Shown here one piece after another: positions 1 to 7,753 of a DNA stretch of 47,149 bases. Within the stretch, counting starts at the first letter, position 1. Each line of letters begins with the position of its first letter. The translations under genes and the position numbers were made by a program. The notes beneath the pieces were generated by a model. It searched no databases. It had not been told where the DNA came from and saw nothing but the letters and a program-made list of their open reading frames with translations. This DNA comes from Nostoc sp. S13 (GTDB lineage: Bacteria; Cyanobacteriota; Cyanobacteriia; Cyanobacteriales; Nostocaceae), in NCBI RefSeq assembly GCF_029379315.1, contig NZ_JAQYWQ010000049.1:1-47149 (forward strand), given 5' to 3'.

Positions 1-1097
1 CCGTTGAGGGTAGTAATTTCCTTGCCTGTAGCCGCATTCCAGAGTTTCACGGTATAGTCAGCACTAGCAGAAGCGATGGTCTTGCCATCGGGGCTGAATG
101 CTGCGCTCCAGACGTCATTGCTATGCCCTTCTAAGCGATTCTGCTCTTGCATATTGTAAATTGCTTGCCTTAGTGCGACTACAGCTTGGTTGTTAGCCGT
201 TTGTTCTAAATTGACATCTTTCCTAAGTGTTCTACCTGAAAGTTGTCTGTTTGACTGTATAGCTGCAATTAAAGCCTCAATTTGCTTGTTAGATACTAGC
301 GAAGATTCAGAACTTTGCGCCAGAGCGATCGCAGTTTGTTCTACTGCTTCCTTGGCTTTGTTGTGGGCATTGTACCATTGATAACCCGCAAAGATAGCTA
401 CTCCAGCTAACACCATACTAAACGAAGTTACAACTCGATTTTGCCGCCGTGCTGCTGCCAACTTTTCTTGTTGGCGTTGTTTCTCTTCTCGCTCAAGGCG
501 ATTTCTTAATTCTTGACTCTCCTGAATGTACTCCTCTGCCATCCCATTCAGCATTTGCCAATCGCCAAATTTAGTTAAATATGCTTCTGCTACTGCTAAT
601 CTGTCATCTTTCCTAAGAAACCCTGGCTTTTTATCATTCCTCTGCCATTCTTGGGCTTCCGCTTCCATCTGACGCTCAATGACAATTCCCACCTTATATT
701 CCTCTTTCCACTCCCGCAACATTTGCCAGTGGCGGATTAAGGCTTCGTGGACAACATCTAAAATTACATCCTGGGAATCCGGCTCATCCGTCTTTGTAAT
801 TAATCGTGCATCTTTATCCGCTAACTTCTCGCTCACCTGTTGCAACAGTTCCAAGGAATGATGGGAATTAACCAATTCGCCCAAACGCACGCGCCGCCGT
901 ACATCTGTGGTTTCTCCCATTTGCGTCAATTCGAGAAAAATCCGCCGCGCCACAGTTTTTTCTGTTGCTGAAAGACTTTCGTAAACTGCATCAGCGCGTT
1001 TTTGTAGCGTTCCTTCAACCCCGCCTAAATCCTGATAAGTTTTCAGGCTGAGAACCTCATCGCCGTTGCTTTCTGGTTGGCTACCAGAAAACTCGTC
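1..1097 (-). pseudogene. nSTAND-WD40 protein, 5'-truncated; 3' end beyond window
   Basis: The minus strand is open from 1097 to the window edge. It encodes the second half of a cyanobacterial nSTAND NTPase followed by the start of a WD40 propeller. In order there are the helical region after the NTPase (LGGVEGT, then [14 protein letters not shown]), the VHEALIRHW motif, a coiled coil rich in E/R/Q, one membrane-like segment ([12 protein letters not shown]), and the first WD40 repeat ([17 protein letters not shown]). The NTPase domain with Walker A and B, and any start codon, are missing: an in-frame TGA lies at 1098-1100 and the DNA beyond encodes a different gene on the plus strand. Such proteins are thought to be signalling or defence STAND ATPases. 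Without its NTPase and promoter this copy is probably dead. The truncation is seen directly; loss of function is inferred. Confidence 0.75.
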
Positions 1098-2004
1098 TCA
1101 AAATCCTGAAGATATTGCCAAAGATTGCTATTATGCTTTATCCAAAGATACTTATTGGCAACCAGAAAAAGGTACTTTTTTAGATGGAAAAGTTTTTGAA
1201 ATATGGTGTCCAGAAAATGAAAATTACAGCCTACAGAAAGCAACAAATGCTCTAAATAGTCACGAACATCATGTGATTATTGCTATTTATCCTAATCGAG
1301 AGAGTGCAGAACAAGCTGCGGAATTTTATAAAGATTGGATGGGATTATTTTGTTATCGAAATAAGATTTGGTGGGCTTATTGCCAAAGTCGTTTAGTCAA
1401 AGAATCTCTGCTCAATCATTATAAACAGATTGAAGCAAATAGAAAAATTACCAATCAAAGTAATTCTAGGCAAGAAAAGCATAATATTACCATCTCTCGC
1501 CAGATTTTAAATAATATTGATAACATTCTCCAACAATATACAATCGATTTACTCAACCTCTCTTTTCAAAAACAAATTATTGAAATTAATTTATCTAATT
1601 ATCAACTTCGCTTGGCTTTAATTAAAGAAAAAGCAGGTCAAAATAATCAGTTAGATTTTTTAGAAAAATTTAGCGGACTAGCCAACAAAAAATATTTACT
1701 ACAAATTACCAAAGATATCGAAAATATGCAGCTTGGCTTGCAACTTTTAGAAGATACAATTAACGCTACTCGCAGTCGCATAGAAGTCGAAAAATCTGAA
1801 CGAGAGCATAACTTCCAAGAACTTGTAGCTGTTGCGGGTGCAGGTATAGCAACCGTATCTCTGCTAAAAGAACCCGTAAAAGATTGTAAAGAGATTTTTA
1901 AGCAAGTTCAGCCCTTTTGCAAAGAATACCCTTTCAGTTTCAGTCTAATAGTTGGAATTATTGTTAGTTTTGTGGTTTGGAGGCTAAGAAAACGATTGCG
2001 ATAA
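1066..2004 (+). CDS. Hypothetical protein with C-terminal membrane anchor, probably 5'-truncated
   Basis: This is an open frame of 312 codons that I cannot assign to a family. The only available start is a TTG at 1066, and the frame is open back to 1039. That start lies inside DNA that reads as the nSTAND gene on the other strand, so the true N-terminus is probably missing. The first 110 residues look globular (aromatic-rich, [12 protein letters not shown]). Residues about 120-250 are Lys/Glu/Gln/Asn-rich and probably helical or coiled coil. Residues about 290-305 form a membrane segment ([14 protein letters not shown]) followed by a basic tail. This resembles a cytoplasmic coiled-coil protein with a C-terminal anchor. 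The codon use is AT-rich and differs from that of the nSTAND side. No function is proposed. Confidence 0.5.
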   Translation: MLSGWLPENSSQNPEDIAKDCYYALSKDTYWQPEKGTFLDGKVFEIWCPENENYSLQKATNALNSHEHHVIIAIYPNRESAEQAAEFYKDWMGLFCYRNKIWWAYCQSRLVKESLLNHYKQIEANRKITNQSNSRQEKHNITISRQILNNIDNILQQYTIDLLNLSFQKQIIEINLSNYQLRLALIKEKAGQNNQLDFLEKFSGLANKKYLLQITKDIENMQLGLQLLEDTINATRSRIEVEKSEREHNFQELVAVAGAGIATVSLLKEPVKDCKEIFKQVQPFCKEYPFSFSLIVGIIVSFVVWRLRKRLR

Positions 2005-2057
2005 GCGAAGCTTAAGCCTTGAGGTTTTTTGGTTGCGATCGCATTTCGTAATTCAGT

Positions 2058-2810
2058 ATGAGATATATAGACAGTTATTGGCAGAACTTGAGGCGGCTCA
2101 AATTAGTACGTTTATTTGAATTACCTGTCACTGCTTTAAGTGAATATGCCCTATGTCCCAAACGGTTTGCATATCGGTTTATACAAGGTCATCCAGGGAT
2201 TGGCTCAGGTGTTGGAAGGGCAAGGCGAGTCGGAACTTTGGCACACTTGGCTTTGGAACGGGATATCCGCGACTTAGAAACACTAGCAGGATTTGACATT
2301 AGTTTGCCAAAAGAATATGTTGATGAGGCTTTGCAGCTAGCACAGCGATTCGATCAGGTGGCAGATTTTGCCTTGTTTCAAAAAGGGCAGTGGGAGTTGC
2401 CTATAAATTTGAATATTGGGCGCTTGACCTTTAACGGTATTGTTGATTTGTTAGGAGAAGACTGGGTTCTAGATTTCAAAACTGACCAAGAAATAGACCC
2501 ACAACATCATCGCTTTCAGCTTTGGGCTTATGCACAAGCAACAGGAAGCACTAATGCTCACATAGCTTACCTGCGGCATGATTATTTGCACTCATTTAGC
2601 ATTGAAGAATTGCAAAACACTGGTCAAGACGCAGAAATTTTAGTTCAACAGATTTGGGATGGAAATTTCCTGGCTAATTCTTCCCACACTAATTGCGGCT
2701 TTTGTGCCTATCAGGAAATTTGTGACGAACGTTATCAAGAAACTGGTGAGACAGCAGATACAGAAAGCCAAGATAAGGAAGACAGCGAGGATGAAAATTC
2801 TTCTTCATGA
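2058..2810 (+). CDS. PD-(D/E)XK nuclease-family protein with Fe-S cluster cysteines (AddB/Cas4-like domain)
   Basis: The 250-residue protein is essentially one PD-(D/E)XK nuclease domain of the RecB/AddB/Cas4 superfamily. Visible elements are Cys33 in LCPKRFAYRF, His63 in VGTLAHLALE, Asp130 in FNGIVDL, Asp139-x-Lys141 in VLDFKT, a QxxxY motif (Gln154-Tyr158), and a C-terminal cysteine group Cys213, Cys216, Cys222. Cys33 with the C-terminal three is the usual 4Fe-4S set of AddB and Cas4. The last 25 residues are acidic and low in complexity. It is much shorter than UvrD- or AddB-type proteins, where this domain sits at the C-terminus behind helicase motifs. It may be a stand-alone nuclease or a remnant of a longer helicase-nuclease. 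The catalytic residues look intact. There are no cas genes next to it, so I do not call it Cas4. Confidence 0.65.
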   Translation: MRYIDSYWQNLRRLKLVRLFELPVTALSEYALCPKRFAYRFIQGHPGIGSGVGRARRVGTLAHLALERDIRDLETLAGFDISLPKEYVDEALQLAQRFDQVADFALFQKGQWELPINLNIGRLTFNGIVDLLGEDWVLDFKTDQEIDPQHHRFQLWAYAQATGSTNAHIAYLRHDYLHSFSIEELQNTGQDAEILVQQIWDGNFLANSSHTNCGFCAYQEICDERYQETGETADTESQDKEDSEDENSSS

Positions 2811-2828
2811 TCAAAGTTATCGTCTGAG

Positions 2829-3194
2829 GTGAAGACGCAGCTTGAACAACCAAATATTGCTGAATATGAATTAATATCCACAAAAATTAGCAGCTACTTT
2901 CCCCAAGTGGTAGAAATGTACTATTGGCTGATTATAGTTCCATGTGATGCCTGCGGTGGGCAATGCGATCGCACTCAAAAAATCAACTTTCAAGAAATTG
3001 CCGAATTTAGTAATAATAGATACATCAATGTCAACTTAGAATTAAGTCGAGAGTTACTAGAGTTGACACAACGGCAGCGTTCTAAACGACCAGTTCAGGT
3101 CGCGCCTGCTCATTTCACCCCGTCTTTGCAGTTCGTTTTTTCATTATTTTGCGTAAGTCCTGTTTCTTTAGCAGGCACTGGAGATAATCGATAA
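2829..3194 (+). CDS. Hypothetical protein, possible partner of the upstream nuclease; doubtful C-terminus
   Basis: The frame starts with GTG 18 bases after the nuclease stop codon, so the two could be co-transcribed. Residues 1-90 look like a real protein (YELISTKISSYFPQVVEMYYWL, then a CDACGGQC cysteine pair of zinc-ribbon type, then ELSRELLELTQRQRSKRP). From about residue 95 the frame overlaps the 3' end of the convergent glycosyltransferase for 80 bases and crosses a copy of an iterated 14-bp motif (3150-3163). Its natural C-terminus was therefore probably lost and replaced by read-through. I do not recognise the family. A short gene cut at its 3' end by the glycosyltransferase block is the simplest reading. 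Confidence 0.35.
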   Translation: MKTQLEQPNIAEYELISTKISSYFPQVVEMYYWLIIVPCDACGGQCDRTQKINFQEIAEFSNNRYINVNLELSRELLELTQRQRSKRPVQVAPAHFTPSLQFVFSLFCVSPVSLAGTGDNR

Positions 3195-4284
3195 CTTGCT
3201 CAGAAGACAGATGGCTCATACAGGGGTGGTCTGGCACAAGACAGGACTTATTGCTAAAACTATGCTCCTGACACAAGGTACATTTGAAGGTTGAAAGCGC
3301 TAGATGTACGTGAGGTTGTCTTGGTTTCCACAAATGTATTGGACTGGCTCCATCGCCGTCAACATCATTACCAAACAGAGCAATTGTATGGCATCCCACC
3401 GCAGATGCAATATGCAATGGCCCTGCATCCACTGAGATGAAGGCTTTGGTTTGAAGAAATGCACCTGCCAATTCTAACAGAGATGTCTGACCTCTGAGAT
3501 CAATCAAAGCAGTAGTTTGTAACAACTCGTCCTCTATAGAACCTGCATTGTACAGCGTTTTCTGTATTTTTGGCGCACTGCCCACTAAACCGACACTCAG
3601 TCCTTGTGCCGCACACCACTGGATAACTTGCTGCCAAGCATGAATCGGCCAGAGTTTAGCTGGTCGGGTGGCTGTCACATGAATTAGCACATCGGGTACA
3701 GGAAAATTAGGTTGTTGACTGGGCAGTTCTAGCTTGAAAAAGTCGGTTTCAACATAGGCTAAACGACAGAAGATTTCCCCAATGTAGTTGCTCTGAATCA
3801 CGCCTTGATGCCTTTCGACCAATTCAGAACTATTCCAATCTTGATCCTGTAGCAGACGTTGAATTGAATTCGCATTTTCACCTCCATCAAGCTTTTTCTG
3901 AAAGTCTCGTGTCAGGGCTGCTCCTGTCACATACAGGGGACGTAGGGCAGTTGTCATCACTAGGTTGATGGGGCTGAATTCATCACAATTAATCGCTAAA
4001 TCGTAAGAGCCTGCAACTTGTTGCCGTTGATGCACTACTTGCGCTAACTGCGTTAAGATATCATCGCGATCGCTATACAGAGAAAAGCGCCAATCAATGT
4101 AGGGACAATAGAGTTCAAAATCTTGGGTTACGTCACTGCCAAAAAAATCCAACGTGCAATCTGGATATTTTTCTTTCAGACCTCGCAGCAAGGGGGTAGT
4201 TACTACATAATTGCCAACCTTGCTGGAGCCGAATACGGCAAGATGGGGATGGGGGCGTAAGGATTGATCGACAAAGACTTGCAT
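3115..4284 (-). CDS. Glycosyltransferase family 9 (ADP-heptose:LPS heptosyltransferase-like)
   Basis: This 389-residue protein has a GT9 / GT-B fold layout. The N-terminal half contains HLAVFGSSKVGNYVVTTPLLRGLKEKYP, the glycine-bearing loop seen in heptosyltransferases. The C-terminal half holds the sugar-nucleotide binding region, ending in SVDAGPLHIASAVGCHTIALFG, the conserved D-x-GP-x-HIA motif. GT9 enzymes transfer heptose or other sugars to lipopolysaccharide or related glycans. In a cyanobacterium it more likely serves exopolysaccharide, O-antigen or glycoconjugate assembly. It sits downstream, on the same strand, of a second GT9 and two GT4 genes, suggesting a glycan or glycosylation locus. 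The last dozen residues (from QDLRKIM on) lie in repeat-derived DNA, so the C-terminus may have been replaced. The sugar donor cannot be told from sequence. Confidence 0.8.
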   Translation of the reverse strand: MQVFVDQSLRPHPHLAVFGSSKVGNYVVTTPLLRGLKEKYPDCTLDFFGSDVTQDFELYCPYIDWRFSLYSDRDDILTQLAQVVHQRQQVAGSYDLAINCDEFSPINLVMTTALRPLYVTGAALTRDFQKKLDGGENANSIQRLLQDQDWNSSELVERHQGVIQSNYIGEIFCRLAYVETDFFKLELPSQQPNFPVPDVLIHVTATRPAKLWPIHAWQQVIQWCAAQGLSVGLVGSAPKIQKTLYNAGSIEDELLQTTALIDLRGQTSLLELAGAFLQTKAFISVDAGPLHIASAVGCHTIALFGNDVDGDGASPIHLWKPRQPHVHLALSTFKCTLCQEHSFSNKSCLVPDHPCMSHLSSEQVIDYLQCLLKKQDLRKIMKKRTAKTG

Positions 4285-4364
4285 ATTAGGGATTTCTTAT
4301 AAATTTTTCAAGTTATTTTTAGATGATGCCTGATAACAACTTTCCCAATATTCTCTTAGTTTTA

Positions 4365-5327
4365 TCAATTTGTGATTAGTTTACTGGGTCGATTAAAAGA
4401 GTTAAGTTGTTCAAGAATAAATTCCAAGCAGTCTTCAAGAACTTCCTTGTTTTTCTCACCAATAATAACTAGATTCTGATTTTGAGGATAAGACCATCGA
4501 CGCAGATGGGCAATGCTAAATCCTTCCTGTTTCTCTTCTTCTAAAGAAGCTTTTCTCACAGCATCCCATAAAACCAGTGTTGGTTTCTGAAATGCAGTGG
4601 CAATATGAGAAGGGCCAGTATCAAATCCTACATATAAATCACTTGCCCAAATCAGAGCCATTGCTTGTCTGATGGTTGTTTTTGGTGTAAAGATAGAAAA
4701 CGTCTTTTGCTCAAAGTCATTATTTCCAATATGTAAAAAACTTACTTGATTTTTCAAGTAATCGACTAATTCCAGCCAATTATCTAAGTGCCAAGGTGAG
4801 TCTTTAGTACTCGATGAAGTTCCATAAGGACAGATACAAACAACGGGACGTTTGAGGTGAGCAAGGGTCTTTAATCCCCACTGCATTTCTTCGTGAGATA
4901 AAAATAAAGAACCCCTTAATTGACGAGGGCGCAGTCCATGAGCAAAACAGATATTTTCTATGATGTGACGGCTTTGGCAAAAATTATCTGACTCAATGGT
5001 TAGTTCTACCATGATGTTCGGGTCTATCTCATCGGCATTGATAATTTTCTCAATATATGGGTTATTCTCCCAGATTGAATAGCCTTTTTCTTGAGCCTTT
5101 TCATTGTAGTTCAAAGGAGCAGTCAATAATTTTATAAGTCGCCCTTTGTTTAAAGACAATGCTTCAACTAATGGCGTATAACAGATACAACTTCCTATTC
5201 CGAGATAACTAGGTATTGCCAAGTCACAATTATATTTTTCAGTATAATATTTTGATGCAACTAATGGTTCTGAATCTCGAAATCGTGGATAGAAGATAGA
5301 TTGACTTGTGCTGTTGTTATTGAACAT
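4365..5327 (-). CDS. Glycosyltransferase family 9 protein, divergent
   Basis: This 320-residue protein shows the GT9 signature YVGFDTGPSHIATAFQKPTLVLW near the C-terminus and the phosphate-loop-like YLGIGSCICYTPLVEAL near the N-terminus. The mid region PVVCICPYGTSSSTKDSPW fits the start of the C-terminal Rossmann half. The family usually has 320-400 residues, so the length is normal. It is more divergent than the GT9 downstream at 3115-4284, from which it is separated by 80 bases without an obvious terminator, so the two are probably co-transcribed. Its start at 5327 lies just downstream of the mosaic GT4 pseudogene. Role: probably transfer of a sugar to a cell-surface glycan or to a glycosylated metabolite; acceptor and donor are unknown. 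Confidence 0.7.
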   Translation of the reverse strand: MFNNNSTSQSIFYPRFRDSEPLVASKYYTEKYNCDLAIPSYLGIGSCICYTPLVEALSLNKGRLIKLLTAPLNYNEKAQEKGYSIWENNPYIEKIINADEIDPNIMVELTIESDNFCQSRHIIENICFAHGLRPRQLRGSLFLSHEEMQWGLKTLAHLKRPVVCICPYGTSSSTKDSPWHLDNWLELVDYLKNQVSFLHIGNNDFEQKTFSIFTPKTTIRQAMALIWASDLYVGFDTGPSHIATAFQKPTLVLWDAVRKASLEEEKQEGFSIAHLRRWSYPQNQNLVIIGEKNKEVLEDCLEFILEQLNSFNRPSKLITN

Positions 5328-5353
5328 ATTTGGTTATTTTGTATTTAAGGTGT

Positions 5354-6059
5354 TCAATTTTTAGTAAAAAGGCAGTTTTTGATTTTGCGATCGCAACAAT
5401 TGAGCATACTCTGTTTAGCGCATTCAGCCACCCAGCGACTAGGAGCCACAATCGTTAAGTTGGAGTGTTGATATGCCCAATTCTTTAACTTCCACTCTAG
5501 AGATGTGGCATCTCGTTCAATCGCAGGTAACGCATTCGGATAAGGACATTTTCCACAACCAGTTTGCCATTTTGAACAGTCGTTTTCCACATCCTGTCTG
5601 CCATCGCTGACAATCATAACTATAAGCACAATGTCCAGTAAAACTCCACATATCATGAAGTGTCCAAATACAAGGTTTATCTTTTGTTAGCAAAGGGAGA
5701 GCTAAATAAGATAAAAAATCTCCATTAATATTATGTAAATGCAGCAGGGATGAACGCCGAAAAACATCTTTATTTTTAAGGAAAAAAGCCGATAAATTAG
5801 CAGCATATTCCAATTCTAATTTCTTAAAAAGTTTACTAGATAAATTCTCGAAAAAATATCTCTTTTGAGAGAACGGTAGATAGCGATTTAGATTTTGATC
5901 TGGACTAGACTTCTCCAAATATTTATTGAGAACTGTTGATTCAACCCCTAATTTTATCAAGGCTTGATGCAGGCGATCTGTAGATATAAAAGCACCACCA
6001 GTCCCTGCTGAATTATGAAGATGTAATACACTAATTGAATTATGTGAATTATGATTCAT
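5354..6059 (-). pseudogene. Mosaic, frameshifted GT4 glycosyltransferase pseudogene
   Basis: This is a broken paralogue of the intact GT4 gene at 6475-7731, built from three pieces. Positions 5584-6059 carry its own divergent N-terminus (MNHNSHNSISVLHLHNSAG to the HDMWSFTGHCAYSYDC region). Positions 5395-5583 are a perfect copy of 7107-7295 from the intact gene, joined one base out of frame, so the DC-x2-WQTGCGK segment appears twice in different frames. Positions 5366-5394 resemble the thioesterase segment of the NRPS at 8235-8275 (both share GGCAGTTTTT and TCGCAACAATTGAGC). The C-terminal nucleotide-sugar domain, with its E-x7-E region, is absent. The upstream reading frame ends at 5517 and the rest continues in another frame to 5354. 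It cannot make an active glycosyltransferase. Confidence 0.85.
5395..5583 (-). repeat. 189-bp perfect direct repeat, copy 1 (recipient, in GT4 pseudogene)
   Basis: I read this stretch as identical, base for base, to 7107-7295, 1712 bases away in the same orientation. Both flanks diverge abruptly (mismatches at 5394 and 5584). The flanking GT4 coding sequence differs between the two genes, so the identity marks a recent gene-conversion or ectopic recombination event rather than shared ancestry. It carries the GT4 segment from the WQTGCGKCPYPN motif to AKQSMLNC. Confidence 0.9.
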
Positions 6060-6348
6060 TCTTCCGACTTCTTTGATGACTAAAAATCATGCGTTCTGTG
6101 AAATCTGGTAAGCTTGCCCACAAATTGCGATCGCTCAAAACAGTATTGAGTTCGGAACTACCAATGACAACTTTCTCTGATTGTTTCCAATGGGACATCA
6201 AACCTGCATATATAATATCGGGGTTGGCAGCTACTAAGATGCTTGCTAAGTTATGTAATTTATCGCCGGAAGCTCCTACTTTGAGTTTTGCTGGCAACAT
6301 GGCATCCATAGCCGTAAAACCTCGATCCCAAGTCTGCCACACCAATTT
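6049..6348 (-). pseudogene. Asparagine synthase (AsnB-like) fragment
   Basis: The minus strand encodes a stretch resembling part of the C-terminal synthetase domain of exopolysaccharide-type asparagine synthases: FTAMDAMLPAKLKVGASGDK, then LHNLASILVAANPDIIYAGLMSHW, then a WASLPDFTERM-like segment. In full-length AsnB homologues (about 620 residues) this lies after the ATP-binding core and just before the LPDDIL-x-KVDRASM segment. Here only about 90 residues remain. The glutaminase domain and PP-loop are missing upstream, where repeat DNA begins, and the frame stops at 6049 inside the start of the GT4 pseudogene. It is a remnant left by the rearrangements in this block. The family match is by recognition only. 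Confidence 0.6.
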
Positions 6349-6352
6349 TGTG

Positions 6353-6405
6353 GGGTTAAAAAACGAACCGCAGAGGCGCAGAGAGCGCAGAGAAAAAGAA
6401 AAGAG
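6353..6405. repeat. Iterated cyanobacterial intergenic repeat (CGCAGAGGCGCAGAG type)
   Basis: The stretch contains AACGAACCGCAGAGGCGCAG followed by a second GAGAGCGCAGAG unit and a purine run. This family of short repeats is scattered through many cyanobacterial genomes. The element at 16705-16832 shares its TTAA-CGAACCGC end. It marks the 5' boundary of the asparagine-synthase remnant. Confidence 0.5.
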
Positions 6406-6474
6406 AATGAGTATAAAAATGAGTTTACCCGACAAAGTTAATATGATGAAGTGCTAGTTTGGTTACTTCTACCC

Positions 6475-7731
6475 CTATAGGTTAAGAATTTGCTGGTACA
6501 ACTGAATGTACCGTTGGGCTTGCACCTCTAACGAGTACTCTTCAACCGCAACCTTGCGGCAATTTTGATTCATACGATCGCGTAAATTAACGTCTTCTAA
6601 TAGTTGGACAATCCCATTACAGAAATCATCAGTATCTTCAGGTTTTGCTAAATAGCCAGTGATACCAGGACGGACATAATCTGGAACGCCACCAACATTG
6701 AAAGCAACTGTCGGCGTACAACAAGCTGCTGCCTCCAGACCGACTAACCCACAAACATCAGCACGGGTTGGAAACAGAAATAAATCGGCGGCAGAATAGG
6801 CAACCGCTTTCAGGCGATCGCTGCTGATATAGCCAAGGTGCAGTACTTCTATTTCTGCGAGATTTGAGATTGCCTTCGCTTGATCTCCAAAAGTCAGCAA
6901 CACGATTTCAGCTTTGAGTGATTTAGGTATGCGAGAAAGGGCTTTGAGCAATAGATCGCTACCTTTACGCCGATTGGTCAAGTCTTGTGCTCCAAATATG
7001 AGAACTTTTTTATGCTGGGGAATTCCCAGTTCAGATTGACACTGCTGATGATCGAGTGGTTGATAGGCTACTGTATCAATTCCGTAAGGAATGTGATGAA
7101 TAGGGAAACAATTGAGCATACTCTGTTTAGCGCATTCAGCCACCCAGCGACTAGGAGCCACAATCGTTAAGTTGGAGTGTTGATATGCCCAATTCTTTAA
7201 CTTCCACTCTAGAGATGTGGCATCTCGTTCAATCGCAGGTAACGCATTCGGATAAGGACATTTTCCACAACCAGTTTGCCATTTTGAACAGTCGTAACTG
7301 TAGGCACAGTGTCCCGTGAAACTCCACATATCATGTAGCGTACAGACACCAGGTTTATCTCTCGTCAATGAGGGAAGCATGAGATAGGAAAAATAATCAT
7401 CATGAATTGTGTGAAAGTTGAGTAAAGAAGCATTCTGATAACAGGCTTCATGTTTAAGAGCAGCAATTGAGGGATTGGCAACGAAATTCAAGCCAACTCG
7501 TGTTGTAATTGAGTTCGCTAAATCGACAAACTGATTGTTTCTTTGGACAATCTCTACCGTATTTTTCAAATCTTTAGCTTTTTCCCGAAACACTCCCTCA
7601 ATCTCATCTTTATAGGCAAAGAAAGATTGAATACCGGCTCTGGATAAACCTTGATGCAAATTGTAGGCAGCAATAAATGCGCCACCTAAGCCAAAGCAGT
7701 TATTAATATGAAGTATATTGAGAGAATTCAT
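6475..7731 (-). CDS. Glycosyltransferase family 4 (GT-B, GT1/RfaG-like)
   Basis: The 418-residue protein has the complete GT4 layout. The N-terminal acceptor domain starts ILHINNCFGLGGAFIAAYNLH and includes LHDMWSFTGHCAYSYDC with a cysteine cluster (DCSKWQTGCGKCP) typical of one cyanobacterial and bacteroidal GT4 subgroup. The C-terminal donor domain has LIFGAQDLTNRRKGSDLLLKAL and the region ADVCGLVGLEAAACCTPTVA, which takes the place of the usual E-x7-E motif, followed by GGVPDYVRPGITGYL. The gene begins 22 bases after the thioesterase-bearing NRPS gene on the same strand, so it could be the last gene of the NRPS/PKS transcript and glycosylate the product. Equally it may belong to the GT block to its left. 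It is the donor of the 189-bp repeat. Confidence 0.85.
   Translation of the reverse strand: MNSLNILHINNCFGLGGAFIAAYNLHQGLSRAGIQSFFAYKDEIEGVFREKAKDLKNTVEIVQRNNQFVDLANSITTRVGLNFVANPSIAALKHEACYQNASLLNFHTIHDDYFSYLMLPSLTRDKPGVCTLHDMWSFTGHCAYSYDCSKWQTGCGKCPYPNALPAIERDATSLEWKLKNWAYQHSNLTIVAPSRWVAECAKQSMLNCFPIHHIPYGIDTVAYQPLDHQQCQSELGIPQHKKVLIFGAQDLTNRRKGSDLLLKALSRIPKSLKAEIVLLTFGDQAKAISNLAEIEVLHLGYISSDRLKAVAYSAADLFLFPTRADVCGLVGLEAAACCTPTVAFNVGGVPDYVRPGITGYLAKPEDTDDFCNGIVQLLEDVNLRDRMNQNCRKVAVEEYSLEVQAQRYIQLYQQILNL
7107..7295 (-). repeat. 189-bp perfect direct repeat, copy 2 (donor, in intact GT4 gene)
   Basis: This copy lies in frame within the intact GT4 coding sequence, so it is the likely donor. 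Its twin at 5395-5583 lies out of frame relative to the first part of the mosaic pseudogene. Both copies end near GCTCAATTGTT (minus strand), an 11-bp string also present in the NRPS thioesterase region near 8265-8275. Confidence 0.9.
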
Positions 7732-7753
7732 TTTACTTTGTCTCCAGTGCCTA

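Noticed and set aside
2058..2810. Reading the PD-(D/E)XK protein as Cas4
   Set aside because: The cysteine layout is Cas4-like but also AddB/UvrD-like, and no cas1, cas2 or array is near; the Cas6 remnant is about 43 kb away.
6089..6457. Plus-strand open frame of 122 codons
   Set aside because: It is antisense to the asparagine-synthase-like fragment and the repeat; its residues show no family features and its end is repeat-encoded.
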